Part shown: in pieces, positions 7,500-17,360 of the stretch
How positions within the stretch are numbered: the stretch's first letter is position 1
How the letters are laid out: each line of letters opens with the position of its first letter
NCBI GenBank assembly: GCA_965276005.1
Contig: OZ254962.1
Span: forward strand, 2,418,001 to 2,482,000
Length of the DNA stretch: 64,000 bases
DNA from: G965232465 sp965276005
GTDB lineage: Bacteria > Pseudomonadota > Alphaproteobacteria > JAQWUY01
Direction of reading: 5' to 3'
Program-made: the position numbers and the translations under genes
Notes under the pieces: model-generated
The model's input: the letters and a program-made list of their open reading frames with translations, nothing else
Database searches by the model: none
Told to the model about the DNA's origin: nothing

Positions 7500-9158
7500 T
7501 TAATCCCGTTGATTTTTTAAGAATTCGGGAATTTCTGTGGTTGCTACGGTGCTGTCTGAGGTGTGATGGGGTGCCCGTTGTTGTTTCGGTGGGGTGGATT
7601 CTGCTGGCGGTGTTTGAGGGGATTTGTTGCGGTTAAACCACTTGCCAAGCAAGCCGCCCGATTGTTGTTTTTTTTGCTGGGTAAAGACAGTGTCTTGGTC
7701 GAAATCAAAGCCATCTGATTTTAGGGTATCGATATTTTTATCGACCGTGTCATATATGGTTTTTTTATCGGGGATTGCGGGAGGGTTTTCCGCTGCAGGC
7801 GGTGCGGTATATGCGGGAGTCGATAGGGTAAACGGGTGTTGCGGTTGTGTATCGGAAGTTTGCGGGGCATGTTGTGCCTGTACTGTAGGATCCATTGACG
7901 AATCCGCAGCGGGCGAGTCGACGGCTGCTGTGTCCTCGATGGGGGGGGAGTCAGATGGTGGGTATACATCAGCGGGGGGATCCATGTCCGCATTTGTATC
8001 CTCAATCGATTGTAGATCATTCAAATAATCTAAATCTTCATCGGTCTGTGTAGGTGTATCCGTATTTATATGCGTGTCCGCATCGGTATCGACATGTTCT
8101 GTTTCTGGTGCGGCAGTATGGGCGGGCATCACCTTTGATCCGATTTGGGTTGTTGCGGTTGCTTTTGCTTGATTCGATATACCGGTTGCCAACACCGACA
8201 AACGGATAATATCTTCAAATTCTGGATTGGTATTTAGGGACATACCGAATATGACATTGGCATCTGGGTGTACGGATTTTCGCACCGTATTACAGGCGGT
8301 GGTCATGTCGATAAACGACAGGTTTTCCGATGCGGTTACATTGACCAGCACCGCCCGGGCTTCGCCGATGTTGTTGTATTCGAGTAGGCTGTTGGAAATG
8401 GCAAGTTGTGCCGCCACTTCGGCGGTTTCTTCTTGGTATTCGGATTTTTTCACTTCGCCGATACCGATGATGGCTTTACCGGATTCTTTTACCACCGCCC
8501 GAATATCGTTAAAGTCGAGGTTAATTTGTCCCGGCTTTAGCATCAAATCGGCAACCGCCCGTACACCCATTAGCAACACATCGTCGACGGTTTTTAACGC
8601 CTCCGTAAAAGTGGCATCTTCTGCCACCAAATTGATAAGATTTTCATTGGGGATAACGATTAAAGTATCCACATGTTGTTGTAGGTCTTCGATACCTGCT
8701 TCTGCCACTTTCATACGGTGGGTGTTTTCGAAGGAAAACGGTTTTGATACCACCCCGACACAAACTATATGTTTGTTTTTTATCATTTCTGCGATAACCG
8801 GTGCCGCCCCTGTGCCGGTACCCCCGCCCATGCCGACAGACAAAAACACCATGTCCGCCCCGTCGATAAAGTCCTCGATGTCTTTGATGTCTTCTTCTGC
8901 TGCCTTGCGACCGACTTCTGGATTGCCCCCCGCCCCTAAGCCTGCGGTTAGCTGTTTGCCCAATAAAAACTTGTTATCACACGGGGATAGGTGCAGGGCT
9001 TGTGAATCCGTATTACAAACACAAAACTCACAGCCTTCAAGGTGTTGTTCGATCATGTTTTTGACCGCATTACTGCCGCCGCCGCCGATGCCAACGACAA
9101 CCACTCGTGGCATTTTGTGTGCCTGTGCCTGTTTCTCCAACGAAATACCTTCCAACAT
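7500..9158 (-). CDS. ftsZ: Cell division protein FtsZ
   Basis: Tubulin-like GTPase that forms the cytokinetic ring. 552 residues. The glycine-rich GIGGGGSNAV lies at 23-32, the tubulin signature GGGTGTG at 111-117 and the T7 synergy loop (NLDFNDIRAV) near 210. Residues about 340-535 form an acidic, proline-rich disordered linker, long even for alphaproteobacteria. The end IPEFLKNQRD matches the conserved C-terminal peptide that docks FtsA and other membrane tethers. AGGGGAG lies about 8 nt before the ATG. The usual dcw neighbours (ftsA, ftsQ, mur genes) are absent here. Confidence 0.97.
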   Translation of the reverse strand: MLEGISLEKQAQAHKMPRVVVVGIGGGGSNAVKNMIEQHLEGCEFCVCNTDSQALHLSPCDNKFLLGKQLTAGLGAGGNPEVGRKAAEEDIKDIEDFIDGADMVFLSVGMGGGTGTGAAPVIAEMIKNKHIVCVGVVSKPFSFENTHRMKVAEAGIEDLQQHVDTLIVIPNENLINLVAEDATFTEALKTVDDVLLMGVRAVADLMLKPGQINLDFNDIRAVVKESGKAIIGIGEVKKSEYQEETAEVAAQLAISNSLLEYNNIGEARAVLVNVTASENLSFIDMTTACNTVRKSVHPDANVIFGMSLNTNPEFEDIIRLSVLATGISNQAKATATTQIGSKVMPAHTAAPETEHVDTDADTHINTDTPTQTDEDLDYLNDLQSIEDTNADMDPPADVYPPSDSPPIEDTAAVDSPAADSSMDPTVQAQHAPQTSDTQPQHPFTLSTPAYTAPPAAENPPAIPDKKTIYDTVDKNIDTLKSDGFDFDQDTVFTQQKKQQSGGLLGKWFNRNKSPQTPPAESTPPKQQRAPHHTSDSTVATTEIPEFLKNQRD

Positions 9159-9241
9159 TATAATTCTCCCCTCAAAAACAAACTGTGAATAAAAAACAAT
9201 AGCAAGTGTACAATATATTTTTTATTAAGGCAACAGGTTAA

Positions 9242-10867
9242 TTACCGCCCGTCGACTATCAGTGAAAACGCTCCCATATGCCCTGCTGTTATGGTGGTTT
9301 TTGTATTTAAGGGAATCGGGTGGTTTTGGGCGTCATGTCCCACGCCTTTTAGGCGAAATACCGGGATGGGGACTTTATCGGCAAACCGTTGTACCACCGT
9401 ATCCAGCAAATTGCGGTAGTCCTGTGTGTCCATACGGGGGTCATAGGTGACAAAATCGCCCAGTATAACGGCATCTATATTTTGCAATTCTGCACTGTAT
9501 GCCATAGAATCGAGCATGCGTTCTGTCTGGTGCAAGCCATTGCCTATGCCTTCTAATAACAACGAGTATGGGGTTTGATAGCGACTTTGTGGATAAAATA
9601 TACTGCCGTGCAATTGGGTTGCCAAAGTTAAGTTGCCGCCAAGTATACGGGTGTGCAATTTGGTTATCGACTGTGCGGGGGCATTTAAAGGTTGTAAGTG
9701 GCTGTATGTAACCGTTGTGGTTTTGCCTGTTAAAATGTCGATCACATCGTCGATATTGGCTTGTTTGTTGATAACTTGCCCGGTTTTTTCGGTCATTTGC
9801 TGGTTGTATTGGGCGACCACGCCGTGCAAGGTGGGTATGTTCCATTGAGTGTTCATAAACATGTGTAGGGCGGTGCTGTCACTAAAGCCAATAAACGGTT
9901 TTGGCGTGGCGGGCGGCGGCATGGTCAGTAGGTATGGCAACAAGTTTGTTGCCCCGCCACCGCCCCGCATAATCCACACTGCATCGGAATCCGGGTCATT
10001 TAAAGCGTGTGCCAATTGGGCAAAGCGTTTTTCGGTGCTGTTGCTGTAATACAATTCGAGGCGTTTTTGCTGTTGTATATATTTGGTGCGGACAATAAAC
10101 CCCCGTTGTTGCAGTATGTCTTCGGCGGTGCGGACATAGTTTTCTGGGTATGCCGAAGACGGGGCAACCAAGTCGATCACCGATCCGGTTTTTAAGTATT
10201 GCCACGGGCGTTTTTGCTGCAGTCCCACGCCGTAAAAACGGTTGATAAAGTGTAATGCTCTGGGCGTTTTGTTGTATACCATGATTTGCGTCATGGTGCG
10301 ATAGGGCGTTGGGTCGGCAATTTCTGCGACTTCGATACCCGCCATATGGGCAAAATTTTGCAAATTGTTGTTGTTGGTAATCATATCCAGTCCTTGATAG
10401 ACGGACGGGGTGTGGACAATGACGATACCAGCGGGGGTGTCGTATCCGTTGCTGGCTGTGTATTGCACCCAATCGGCGATTTGCCAGATAACTTTTTTGC
10501 CGGCGGCGGGCAAGGTATCTGGCAACGATTGCCACGCATACCGCCCCCCAAGCAAGTGAATATCAGACAGGTTGACCTCTATATGCGTATTGCCCGCTTT
10601 CACCTTTACAGACGGGGTTAGCAGCCAAAACGCCTTGCCCCCATACAGGGTCAAAATGTCTTTGATAACCGTTTGTGTGGTGTCGCTTATGGTGCCGGTT
10701 AAAAAATACCGTAAGCCTTTTTTATTGGCGTTTTCCACCATCTGCATTTTAACAACAGTGCTGTCGACAGAATGCGTAAGCACCCGTTGCGACAACGGCA
10801 CCGCCCGTGCTGGAATCGTATATAACAACACATACCCAGACAACAAAATAAACAGAAAGATACGCAT
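9242..10867 (-). CDS. S66-family (LD-carboxypeptidase/MccF-like) peptidase with extra N-terminal half
   Basis: 541 residues with a signal peptide (about residues 1-22, ending TIPARA). Residues about 225-541 are the S66 domain: nucleophile Ser329 in IGFSDSTAL, Glu439 in LLLEGIGNG and His511 in KGVGHDAQ give the Ser-Glu-His triad. The family cuts L,D-bonds in murein peptides or inactivates microcin C-type compounds. Typical members are about 300-350 residues; here about 200 residues of unrecognised sequence precede the domain. A periplasmic role in peptidoglycan recycling is the default guess. It lies 83 bp upstream of ftsZ on the same strand. Confidence 0.85.
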   Translation of the reverse strand: MRIFLFILLSGYVLLYTIPARAVPLSQRVLTHSVDSTVVKMQMVENANKKGLRYFLTGTISDTTQTVIKDILTLYGGKAFWLLTPSVKVKAGNTHIEVNLSDIHLLGGRYAWQSLPDTLPAAGKKVIWQIADWVQYTASNGYDTPAGIVIVHTPSVYQGLDMITNNNNLQNFAHMAGIEVAEIADPTPYRTMTQIMVYNKTPRALHFINRFYGVGLQQKRPWQYLKTGSVIDLVAPSSAYPENYVRTAEDILQQRGFIVRTKYIQQQKRLELYYSNSTEKRFAQLAHALNDPDSDAVWIMRGGGGATNLLPYLLTMPPPATPKPFIGFSDSTALHMFMNTQWNIPTLHGVVAQYNQQMTEKTGQVINKQANIDDVIDILTGKTTTVTYSHLQPLNAPAQSITKLHTRILGGNLTLATQLHGSIFYPQSRYQTPYSLLLEGIGNGLHQTERMLDSMAYSAELQNIDAVILGDFVTYDPRMDTQDYRNLLDTVVQRFADKVPIPVFRLKGVGHDAQNHPIPLNTKTTITAGHMGAFSLIVDGR

Positions 10868-10965
10868 ATCTGCACTATACGCTACCGCATATAAATATTC
10901 AAATGGTTTTTTTATATCTTATACTTTATCGTATCTTTTTGGGTGGAAATGGTGTATATGTATTT

Positions 10966-11330
10966 GAGAGGTGTGGGTATGACCGCATTTTTATGTTGGA
11001 AACGGCACAAAATGAGGAAAGTCCGGGCTGCACAGACAAAGGATACCTGTTAACGGCAGGCGGGGGTAACCCTAGGGAAAGTGCCACAGAAAGCAAACCG
11101 CCACCATATGTATTATGGTGGTAAGGGTGAAAGGGTGGGGTAAGAGCCCACCGCCATCCCAGTAATGGGGTGGGCATGGTAAACCCTATTCGCAGCAACG
11201 CCTAAGGTCTTATGGTGTGATTCGATGGGTGTCTGCATCCACACCAGACTAAGGGGGCAAGAGGCGGATGGCGACATGCGTCCCAGATGAATGGTCACAA
11301 AAACAGAATCCGGCTTACGCCCCACCTCTG
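10966..11330 (+). ncRNA. rnpB: RNase P RNA, bacterial class A
   Basis: Catalytic RNA that trims tRNA 5' leaders. The core gaggaaagtccgggct (11016-11031), acagaaagcaaaccgcc, agggtgaaagggtgggg, gcatggtaaaccc and the 3' agatgaatgg...acagaatccggcttacg match the universal P4/J-region blocks in the right order. The ends agaggtgtggg and ccc.cacctct pair as helix P1, setting boundaries at about 10966 and 11330. Length, about 365 nt, is normal. Translated frames through this region are spurious. Confidence 0.95.
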
Positions 11331-11371
11331 TTTTATTTTTAATGATATGGGTAGGGGTATTTTTTTAACCA

Positions 11372-11399
11372 TTGAAACCCCCAAAAAACCTCCTTATAT
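11372..11399 (+). promoter_or_regulatory. RpoH (sigma32)-type heat-shock promoter for clpB
   Basis: attg at 11371-11374 and CTTATAT at 11393-11399 with 18 bp between fit the alphaproteobacterial RpoH pattern CTTG-N17/18-CYTATNT except for the first base. It lies 42-70 bp before the clpB start. Confidence 0.6.
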
Positions 11400-11440
11400 G
11401 TATAGTATGAAATATGCAATACTGTATAAGGAGATATACA

Positions 11441-14008
11441 ATGGATATAGAAAAACTAACGGACAGAGCCAAAGGGTTTTTACAGGCGGCACAAACCATC
11501 GCCGTGCGGGAAAATCATCAGATGCTCACACCGCAACACCTGCTGAAAGCGTTGCTAGACGACAAACAGGGCATGGTGACGGCTCTTGTAACCAAAGCGG
11601 GTGGACGCCCGCATATTTTAAAAAATGCTGTCGATACTATGGTGCATAAACTCCCTGTTGTTACGGGGAATGTACAGCTGGGTATAGACAGCAAAACTGT
11701 TAAAATTTTGGATGTTGCCACCAGTATTGCCGAAAGCGATGGCGATAGCTTTGTAACGGTGGAAAAAATCCTGTTGGCGTTTTTTGAAGATGCTGTGATT
11801 GCCTCGTTATTTAGGGACGCCAATATACAAAAAAATGCCTTGCAACATGCCATAGACACCATGCGAGGCGGACGGCGTGCCGACAGCCCATCAGCCGAAG
11901 AGTCCTATGACGCCTTAGAAAAATATACCATAGACTTAACCGCACATGCCAAACAGGGCAAGTTGGATCCGGTTATTGGGCGCGAAGAAGAAATTCGCCG
12001 ATCGATACAAGTTCTGTCCCGCAGAACAAAAAATAATCCGGTGCTTATCGGTGAACCGGGCGTGGGTAAAACCGCTATTGTCGAAGGGCTTGCCTTACGC
12101 ATTATCAATGGCGATGTGCCACAATCCCTAAAAGATAAACGCCTACTTGTATTAGACTTAGGGGCGTTAATCGCCGGGGCAAAGTATCGAGGCGAATTCG
12201 AAGAGCGGCTAAAATCCGTGCTGCAAGATATACACAAGGCAGCAGGGCAGATTGTTTTGTTTATCGACGAACTGCACACTTTGGTGGGTGCCGGGGCGTC
12301 AGAGGGATCTATGGATGCGTCGAATATGTTAAAACCCGCCCTTGCAAGGGGCGAATTGCACTGCGTGGGGGCAACCACTCTAGACGAATATAGAAAATAT
12401 ATCGAAAAAGACCCGGCTCTTGCCAGACGCTTTCAATCGGTGCTTGTCACTGAACCCACCGTCGAGGATACTATTTCTATCCTACGGGGGATTAAAGAAA
12501 AATACGAATTACATCACGGCGTGCATATTGCCGATTCCGCATTGGTAGCGGCGGCGACTTTATCTAATCGCTATATTAGCAACCGCTTTTTGCCCGATAA
12601 AGCCATAGACTTAATGGACGAGGCGTCCAGCCGTGTACGCATGCAAATAGATTCAAAACCCGAACACTTAGACGAAGTCGACAGACGCCTTATTCAATTA
12701 AAAATTGAACAGCAGGCGTTAAAAAAAGAAGGCGATGTGGCATCACAAAAACGCTTAGAAACCCTAGAAAAAGACCTAAAAGATTTGCAACAAGAGTCTT
12801 TAAAATTGACCACCGAATGGGAACAGCAAAACGCCAAACGGCAACAGCTATACACTATCAAAGAACAGCTGGATACCTACCGTACGGAGCTAGAAACCGC
12901 ACAAAGGGCAGGCAACTTTGAACGGGCGGGCGAACTGTCTTATGGGATTATTCCAGAGTTAGAAGCCAAACAAAATGCCCTGCAACAAGAAAATGCCGAC
13001 TCCCTGATCCTCAGAGAAACGGTTAGCGACAGTGCCATCGCCCAAGTGGTCAGCCGTGCCACCGGTATTCCCGTAGACAAAATGCTCGAAGGCGAAAAAC
13101 AGAAGCTGTTACACATGGAACAGATTTTGACAAAACGGGTTGTCGGACAAACGGCAGCGGTGAAAGCTATTGCCAGTGCCGTCCGCCGTGCTAGAGCCGG
13201 CTTGCAAGACCCCGACCGCCCCATTGGGTCCTTCCTGATGTTGGGACCCACTGGTGTCGGTAAAACCGAATTGACAAAAGCGGTGGCACATTTTTTATTT
13301 GAAGACGACAACGCTTTATTGCGGATCGATATGTCCGAATTTATGGAAAAGCACTCTGTGGCACGGCTTATAGGTGCCCCGCCGGGCTATGTGGGCTATG
13401 ACGAAGGCGGTGTACTGACAGAATCCGTCCGCCGCCGTCCCTATCAGGTCGTCCTGTTCGATGAGGTGGAAAAAGCCCACCCCGATGTATTTAATATACT
13501 GTTACAAGTCCTAGACGATGGACGGTTAACCGATGGACACGGTCGTACGGTAGATTTTAAAAATACTTTGCTTATTCTCACTTCCAATCTGGGGGCACAG
13601 CATATAATCGCCCTAAAAGATGGCGACAGTGTAGAAAAAGCAAGATCCCATGTAATGGACTGTGTCAATGCCACATTTCGCCCAGAGTTTTTAAACCGTT
13701 TAGATGAAATTATTTTGTTCCAACGCTTACAAAAATCCACAATGGGGGATATAGTGTCTATGCAATTAAACCGCTTGCACCATATTTTACAGCATAAAAA
13801 TATTGCTATTGAACCCACCGAACTAGCGATAAAATGGCTTGCCAACAAAGGATACGACATAACATACGGGGCAAGACCGTTAAAACGGGTGATACAAACC
13901 CATGTGCAAAATGCCCTTGCTGAGAAAATGATTAAAGGCGAAATAAAACAGGGGGACACCGTCATTATAAGTGCCAATATTTCGGAGATAACCCTTTCCG
14001 TAAAATAG
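11441..14008 (+). CDS. clpB: ATP-dependent disaggregase ClpB
   Basis: Hexameric AAA+ chaperone that, with DnaK, extracts proteins from aggregates. 855 residues from the ATG at 11441, chosen because AAGGAG lies 7 nt upstream and MDIEKLTDRAKG matches the family start. Order: N-domain (1-145), AAA1 with Walker A GEPGVGKT (about 205) and Walker B VLFIDE, coiled-coil middle domain (about 405-525) and AAA2 with GPTGVGKTE (about 605). The middle domain separates it from ClpA/ClpC. Preceded by an RpoH-type promoter, so heat induction is expected. Confidence 0.97.
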   Translation: MDIEKLTDRAKGFLQAAQTIAVRENHQMLTPQHLLKALLDDKQGMVTALVTKAGGRPHILKNAVDTMVHKLPVVTGNVQLGIDSKTVKILDVATSIAESDGDSFVTVEKILLAFFEDAVIASLFRDANIQKNALQHAIDTMRGGRRADSPSAEESYDALEKYTIDLTAHAKQGKLDPVIGREEEIRRSIQVLSRRTKNNPVLIGEPGVGKTAIVEGLALRIINGDVPQSLKDKRLLVLDLGALIAGAKYRGEFEERLKSVLQDIHKAAGQIVLFIDELHTLVGAGASEGSMDASNMLKPALARGELHCVGATTLDEYRKYIEKDPALARRFQSVLVTEPTVEDTISILRGIKEKYELHHGVHIADSALVAAATLSNRYISNRFLPDKAIDLMDEASSRVRMQIDSKPEHLDEVDRRLIQLKIEQQALKKEGDVASQKRLETLEKDLKDLQQESLKLTTEWEQQNAKRQQLYTIKEQLDTYRTELETAQRAGNFERAGELSYGIIPELEAKQNALQQENADSLILRETVSDSAIAQVVSRATGIPVDKMLEGEKQKLLHMEQILTKRVVGQTAAVKAIASAVRRARAGLQDPDRPIGSFLMLGPTGVGKTELTKAVAHFLFEDDNALLRIDMSEFMEKHSVARLIGAPPGYVGYDEGGVLTESVRRRPYQVVLFDEVEKAHPDVFNILLQVLDDGRLTDGHGRTVDFKNTLLILTSNLGAQHIIALKDGDSVEKARSHVMDCVNATFRPEFLNRLDEIILFQRLQKSTMGDIVSMQLNRLHHILQHKNIAIEPTELAIKWLANKGYDITYGARPLKRVIQTHVQNALAEKMIKGEIKQGDTVIISANISEITLSVK

Positions 14009-14065
14009 CTGTGGACGATTTATGCCACGCCTATACCCCATATGTGTATACTAACCCGCATGTTG

Positions 14066-15079
14066 TTACAGTGTATGAGATTGCATATAGCTGTGCCAGT
14101 CGAGTACAATAAAGGGGTGTTTGATGTTTTGCGTGCGAATATCGTTATAAAGATCGTTGGGAGAATGGGGAGAGGCGATGTGAATTGCCCCGTCTAAATT
14201 GATACTTTTATGGGCAATCCACTGTAAAGACCGGGCAAAACCAGAAAAGATACTGTGGGCAGAATTGTTATATCCTTCCAGCAATTGTTCCCAAGCAAAA
14301 TCTTTTTTGTCGATGGGCAGGCTCCACTCCCAGCCGCTTTTTAAGGTAACTAAGTTCATAAATACCGCATGCAGTATTTTGTGTGCTGAAATATCTGTCA
14401 TTTGTTTCCACGGCACGCCGACTAGCACAACTTCGCCATTTTTACGGACAATTTTACACCCGTCTAAAACCGCAGATTCACAACCGGAACAATCGATAAA
14501 CAAAGCAACTTTTGATAGCAAACTATCATCGTCGAATGGCATTTTTGCGTAAGTCTTAAAACTGCCCGATTTTTCCAGCTGAGCCCGGCGTAAAGGATTG
14601 GGGTCGACAACAGAAACATCGTAAAGAGCAATATTGAATAAATGTGCCGCCAAAAATCCAACGGGACCTGCCCCTGCGATGACGACTTTGTCGCCGGGTT
14701 TGGCTTGTGTTGTAACAAATGTGGTCATAGAAACCCCCATTAAACGAGCCAACACAGCGGTTTTTGCATCGACACCTTTGGGCAAGGGCAGAGTATATTT
14801 TGCTGGGTGTTGTTGTGTTGAACGATGGCACCCCATGCAAAAACGCATTTCCCCGATTGCTATATCTGTTACCTTGCTGCCGATTTCGGTTACTTTAAAC
14901 ACGGCGGCATATCCGGGGCGTAGGGGCAATTCGGCACTCTCCGCCCAATTCAATTCGGTTCCCGGCGAAATCAGCGTACACACAGTCTGCCCCCGAATTT
15001 CATCGGGTTGTAGCGTTGAATCTTGGTAATCGGACAGTTCAAATACGGACTTTTTCCACACGATAATTTCTTTTTGCAT
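14066..15079 (-). CDS. MDR-superfamily zinc-type dehydrogenase
   Basis: 337 residues of the medium-chain dehydrogenase fold: a GroES-like half (LISPGTELNWAE, RPGYAAVFKVTEIG) and a Rossmann half with VVIAGAGPVGFLAAHL and DPNPLRR, indicating NAD(P) binding. The canonical catalytic Cys and GHE motif are not evident; a CMGCHR motif lies near residue 81. Last gene of the seven-gene minus-strand catabolic operon, 17 bp after the VOC gene. Probably oxidises or reduces an intermediate of that pathway. Converges with clpB. Confidence 0.75.
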   Translation of the reverse strand: MQKEIIVWKKSVFELSDYQDSTLQPDEIRGQTVCTLISPGTELNWAESAELPLRPGYAAVFKVTEIGSKVTDIAIGEMRFCMGCHRSTQQHPAKYTLPLPKGVDAKTAVLARLMGVSMTTFVTTQAKPGDKVVIAGAGPVGFLAAHLFNIALYDVSVVDPNPLRRAQLEKSGSFKTYAKMPFDDDSLLSKVALFIDCSGCESAVLDGCKIVRKNGEVVLVGVPWKQMTDISAHKILHAVFMNLVTLKSGWEWSLPIDKKDFAWEQLLEGYNNSAHSIFSGFARSLQWIAHKSINLDGAIHIASPHSPNDLYNDIRTQNIKHPFIVLDWHSYMQSHTL

Positions 15080-15096
15080 TTTTTACCTCTGTATAT

Positions 15097-15618
15097 TTAG
15101 GTGTATTCTTGTTTTGGAGAATACATTTTAGGTCGATCATCTGCTTCATACCCCAGTGGCTTTGTTATGCTAAGCACCTCTAAGTACTGTCCCCACGGCG
15201 TCCGCAAGTACAGCCATGCCAGCCCCGCCATAGGACCGGACTCTATAAGTGTTGGACCTTTTAAGATGTCCACATTGGCGTCCCGCATTTTTTCAGCCAT
15301 AGCAAAAACATCCGCAACCTCAAAAGCAATATGCATGGCACCCACTTCCCCATTGTGCTTAATAGGCGTGTTTGCGGACACCCCAGAATATTCAAACAGC
15401 TCCAACGCCCCACCAGTACCAATTTGTAACACCCGCTGATCTGTGATTTTACAGCCTCGAGGAACCCCCAAGTGCAACATCATAAAGTCGTCATCAACAT
15501 CGACCGACCCGCACTCCATAATGGTTATCGCCCCAAAAACAGTTGTAAAAAAATCGACGGCTTGCTCCATATCTGGAACAGTAAAGCCAATGTGTTGTAG
15601 TCCATAAATTTTTGTCAT
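15097..15618 (-). CDS. VOC-superfamily (glyoxalase/dioxygenase-fold) protein
   Basis: 173 residues from the ATG at 15618, chosen because AGAGGA lies just upstream. Starts GLQHIGFTVPDMEQAVDFF, typical of vicinal oxygen chelate enzymes; later MHIAFEVAD and QYLEVLS give the metal-ligand pattern His...His/Glu. The family includes methylmalonyl-CoA epimerases, glyoxalases and extradiol dioxygenases. In this operon, with CoA-transferases and a MaoC hydratase, an epimerase-like role is possible but unproven. Confidence 0.8.
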   Translation of the reverse strand: MTKIYGLQHIGFTVPDMEQAVDFFTTVFGAITIMECGSVDVDDDFMMLHLGVPRGCKITDQRVLQIGTGGALELFEYSGVSANTPIKHNGEVGAMHIAFEVADVFAMAEKMRDANVDILKGPTLIESGPMAGLAWLYLRTPWGQYLEVLSITKPLGYEADDRPKMYSPKQEYT

Positions 15619-15710
15619 ATTATCCTCTCTCGATCGATGAACACTGTAGCACAAAATACCGAAGAAGTCGAGTATATTGTATTGTGGTTAAAAAAGATCC
15701 ATTTTTTTGA

Positions 15711-16868
15711 CTATAAAAATGTGCGGGTTTGCAAGGCGTGCATCAATGCCCTTATACCGAATGTCCACGGTGTGCATTCGGTCGATAAACGAACGGTGTT
15801 TTGCAAGTATCCCAATTGTGCATTGGCAATGGTAACCACATCGCCTATTTTGTGGGTAAAGCCTTGTCCTGTTGTGTCTCTGTCTTGGGTGGGGGCAAAT
15901 AAAGTGCCTAAGAACAGCATAAAGCCATCGGGATATTGGTGGTGTTTGCCGGCGGTTTGCGATACCAAATCAAGGGGCGATCGGCTGATTTCTGTCATAC
16001 TGCTCTGCCCGTGTAGGGCGTATTGGTCTTTGCCTTTTATGTGCAGCGATATGTGGGCACGGCACACATCGTCCATACCGTATGTGTGGTCGAACAAGCG
16101 GATAAAAGGTCCAATGGCACAAGAGGCGTTGTTGTCTTTGGCTTTGCCTAGTAACAGGGCGGACAAGCCCTCAATATCCCGCAAGTTTACATCGTTGCCT
16201 AAGGTTGCCCCCTTGACCACAGCGTTTGAATCCACCGCTAGGACAATTTCAGGTTCTGGATTGTTCCAATTCGATACGGGGTGCAATCCTACGGACATAC
16301 CCCACCCGACCGCCGATAAGGGTTGGGCTTTGGTAAACACTTCTGCGTATGGACCGATGCCGACTTCCAAATATTGCGACCACAAGCCTTTTTTGATGAG
16401 TAATTGTTTTATTTGCTGTGCTTGTGCGGAGCCTGCGGTAATGTTGTGTAAATTGGTACCGATCTGTTGGGCGATTTGTTGGCGGATAGCGTGGGCTTTG
16501 TCCGCATCGCCTTTGGCTTGTTCTTCGATAACCCGTTCGACCATCGATTTTGCAAAAGTTACGCCACACGCTTTAATCGCCTGTAGGTCATTGGGGGACA
16601 GCAGATGGGTTTTGTCCGTGTCCCCATCTGCGTTTAAACTGCTATGTTGTAAATCGCCTAACGACATGATGGGGGTACCCGTTACAGAGCGTACATAATC
16701 GGCGGGGGCGTCCAAGTCCAATACATCGGACATGGTTTTTACTTGGGCGGTGGTAATGTCATATACCGTACCGTTTTGTACAGTGACTAAACTGGGACAC
16801 TGCAGATGGGCGTCCCAAATGCGACCGACATATACGCCGGTGTTGTCGTCTTGTATACAGGGTTTCAT
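15711..16868 (-). CDS. Fumarylacetoacetate hydrolase (FAH)-family enzyme
   Basis: 385 residues. The C-terminal FAH core has the acidic metal ligands in NNPEPEIVLAVD and GATLGNDVNLRD, followed by KAKDNNASCAIGPF. The family contains C-C hydrolases, 2-keto-3-deoxysugar-acid dehydratases and decarboxylases. The long form with the DNNASCAIGPF motif occurs next to sugar-acid and CoA-linked pathways in alpha- and betaproteobacteria. Exact substrate unknown. It lies 45 bp after the MaoC gene in the same operon. Confidence 0.85.
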   Translation of the reverse strand: MKPCIQDDNTGVYVGRIWDAHLQCPSLVTVQNGTVYDITTAQVKTMSDVLDLDAPADYVRSVTGTPIMSLGDLQHSSLNADGDTDKTHLLSPNDLQAIKACGVTFAKSMVERVIEEQAKGDADKAHAIRQQIAQQIGTNLHNITAGSAQAQQIKQLLIKKGLWSQYLEVGIGPYAEVFTKAQPLSAVGWGMSVGLHPVSNWNNPEPEIVLAVDSNAVVKGATLGNDVNLRDIEGLSALLLGKAKDNNASCAIGPFIRLFDHTYGMDDVCRAHISLHIKGKDQYALHGQSSMTEISRSPLDLVSQTAGKHHQYPDGFMLFLGTLFAPTQDRDTTGQGFTHKIGDVVTIANAQLGYLQNTVRLSTECTPWTFGIRALMHALQTRTFL

Positions 16869-16913
16869 AGTACTCTCTTTCTGTTTGTAGTGTTATGCCA
16901 TATGTCCATTTTA

Positions 16914-17360
16914 CTATATGTGTTGTTTTTCTACCAGCAATAAATGTTGTGTTGCCATGACGCATGCGTCCTGCTGATTTAAAGTTTCTATAGTTTCGAC
17001 CACAAAACCATATGCAGGCTTTTTGGGGTGGGGGTATTTGTCTGATACAGTAGCGGTAACCCGAATAGTGTCGCCGATGTATACGGGCTTGGGGAATCGC
17101 AGTTTTTCATATCCGTATGTCATTGCCCGTGTGTTTATCACCCCCGCCACCATGCCAATGGATACGGCAAAAGTCAAAGTGCCATGGGCGATGCGTTGTT
17201 TAAACGGTTGGGTTTTACACCACTCTGCATCCATGTGATGGGGGTAAAAATCGCCCGTTTGTCCGGCGTGGATGACAATATCGCTTTCGGTGATGGTTCT
17301 GCCGATGGTGGTGTGGGTGTCGCCCCGTTCAAAGTGTTCGTAAAATTTTTCCATAAACAT
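16914..17360 (-). CDS. MaoC-like dehydratase/hydratase
   Basis: 148 residues from the ATG at 17360, which overlaps the upstream CoA-transferase stop by one base (TAATG) and has AGGAGA upstream. Hot-dog fold: residues about 20-50 hold TESDIVIHAGQTGDFYPHH, matching the D....H hydratase motif of R-specific enoyl-CoA hydratases. Expected to hydrate or dehydrate a CoA thioester made by the neighbouring CaiB/BaiF transferases. Confidence 0.88.
   Translation of the reverse strand: MFMEKFYEHFERGDTHTTIGRTITESDIVIHAGQTGDFYPHHMDAEWCKTQPFKQRIAHGTLTFAVSIGMVAGVINTRAMTYGYEKLRFPKPVYIGDTIRVTATVSDKYPHPKKPAYGFVVETIETLNQQDACVMATQHLLLVEKQHI

Noticed and set aside
8227..9192. 321-residue plus-strand frame opposite ftsZ
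   Set aside because: Mirror of a strongly coding gene; no domain and no ribosome site.
11113..11325. Short frames within rnpB
   Set aside because: The region matches RNase P RNA blocks in order, including the P1 pairing.
15637..16698. 353-residue plus-strand frame opposite the FAH gene
   Set aside because: The minus-strand FAH frame has clear motifs and operon context; this one has none.
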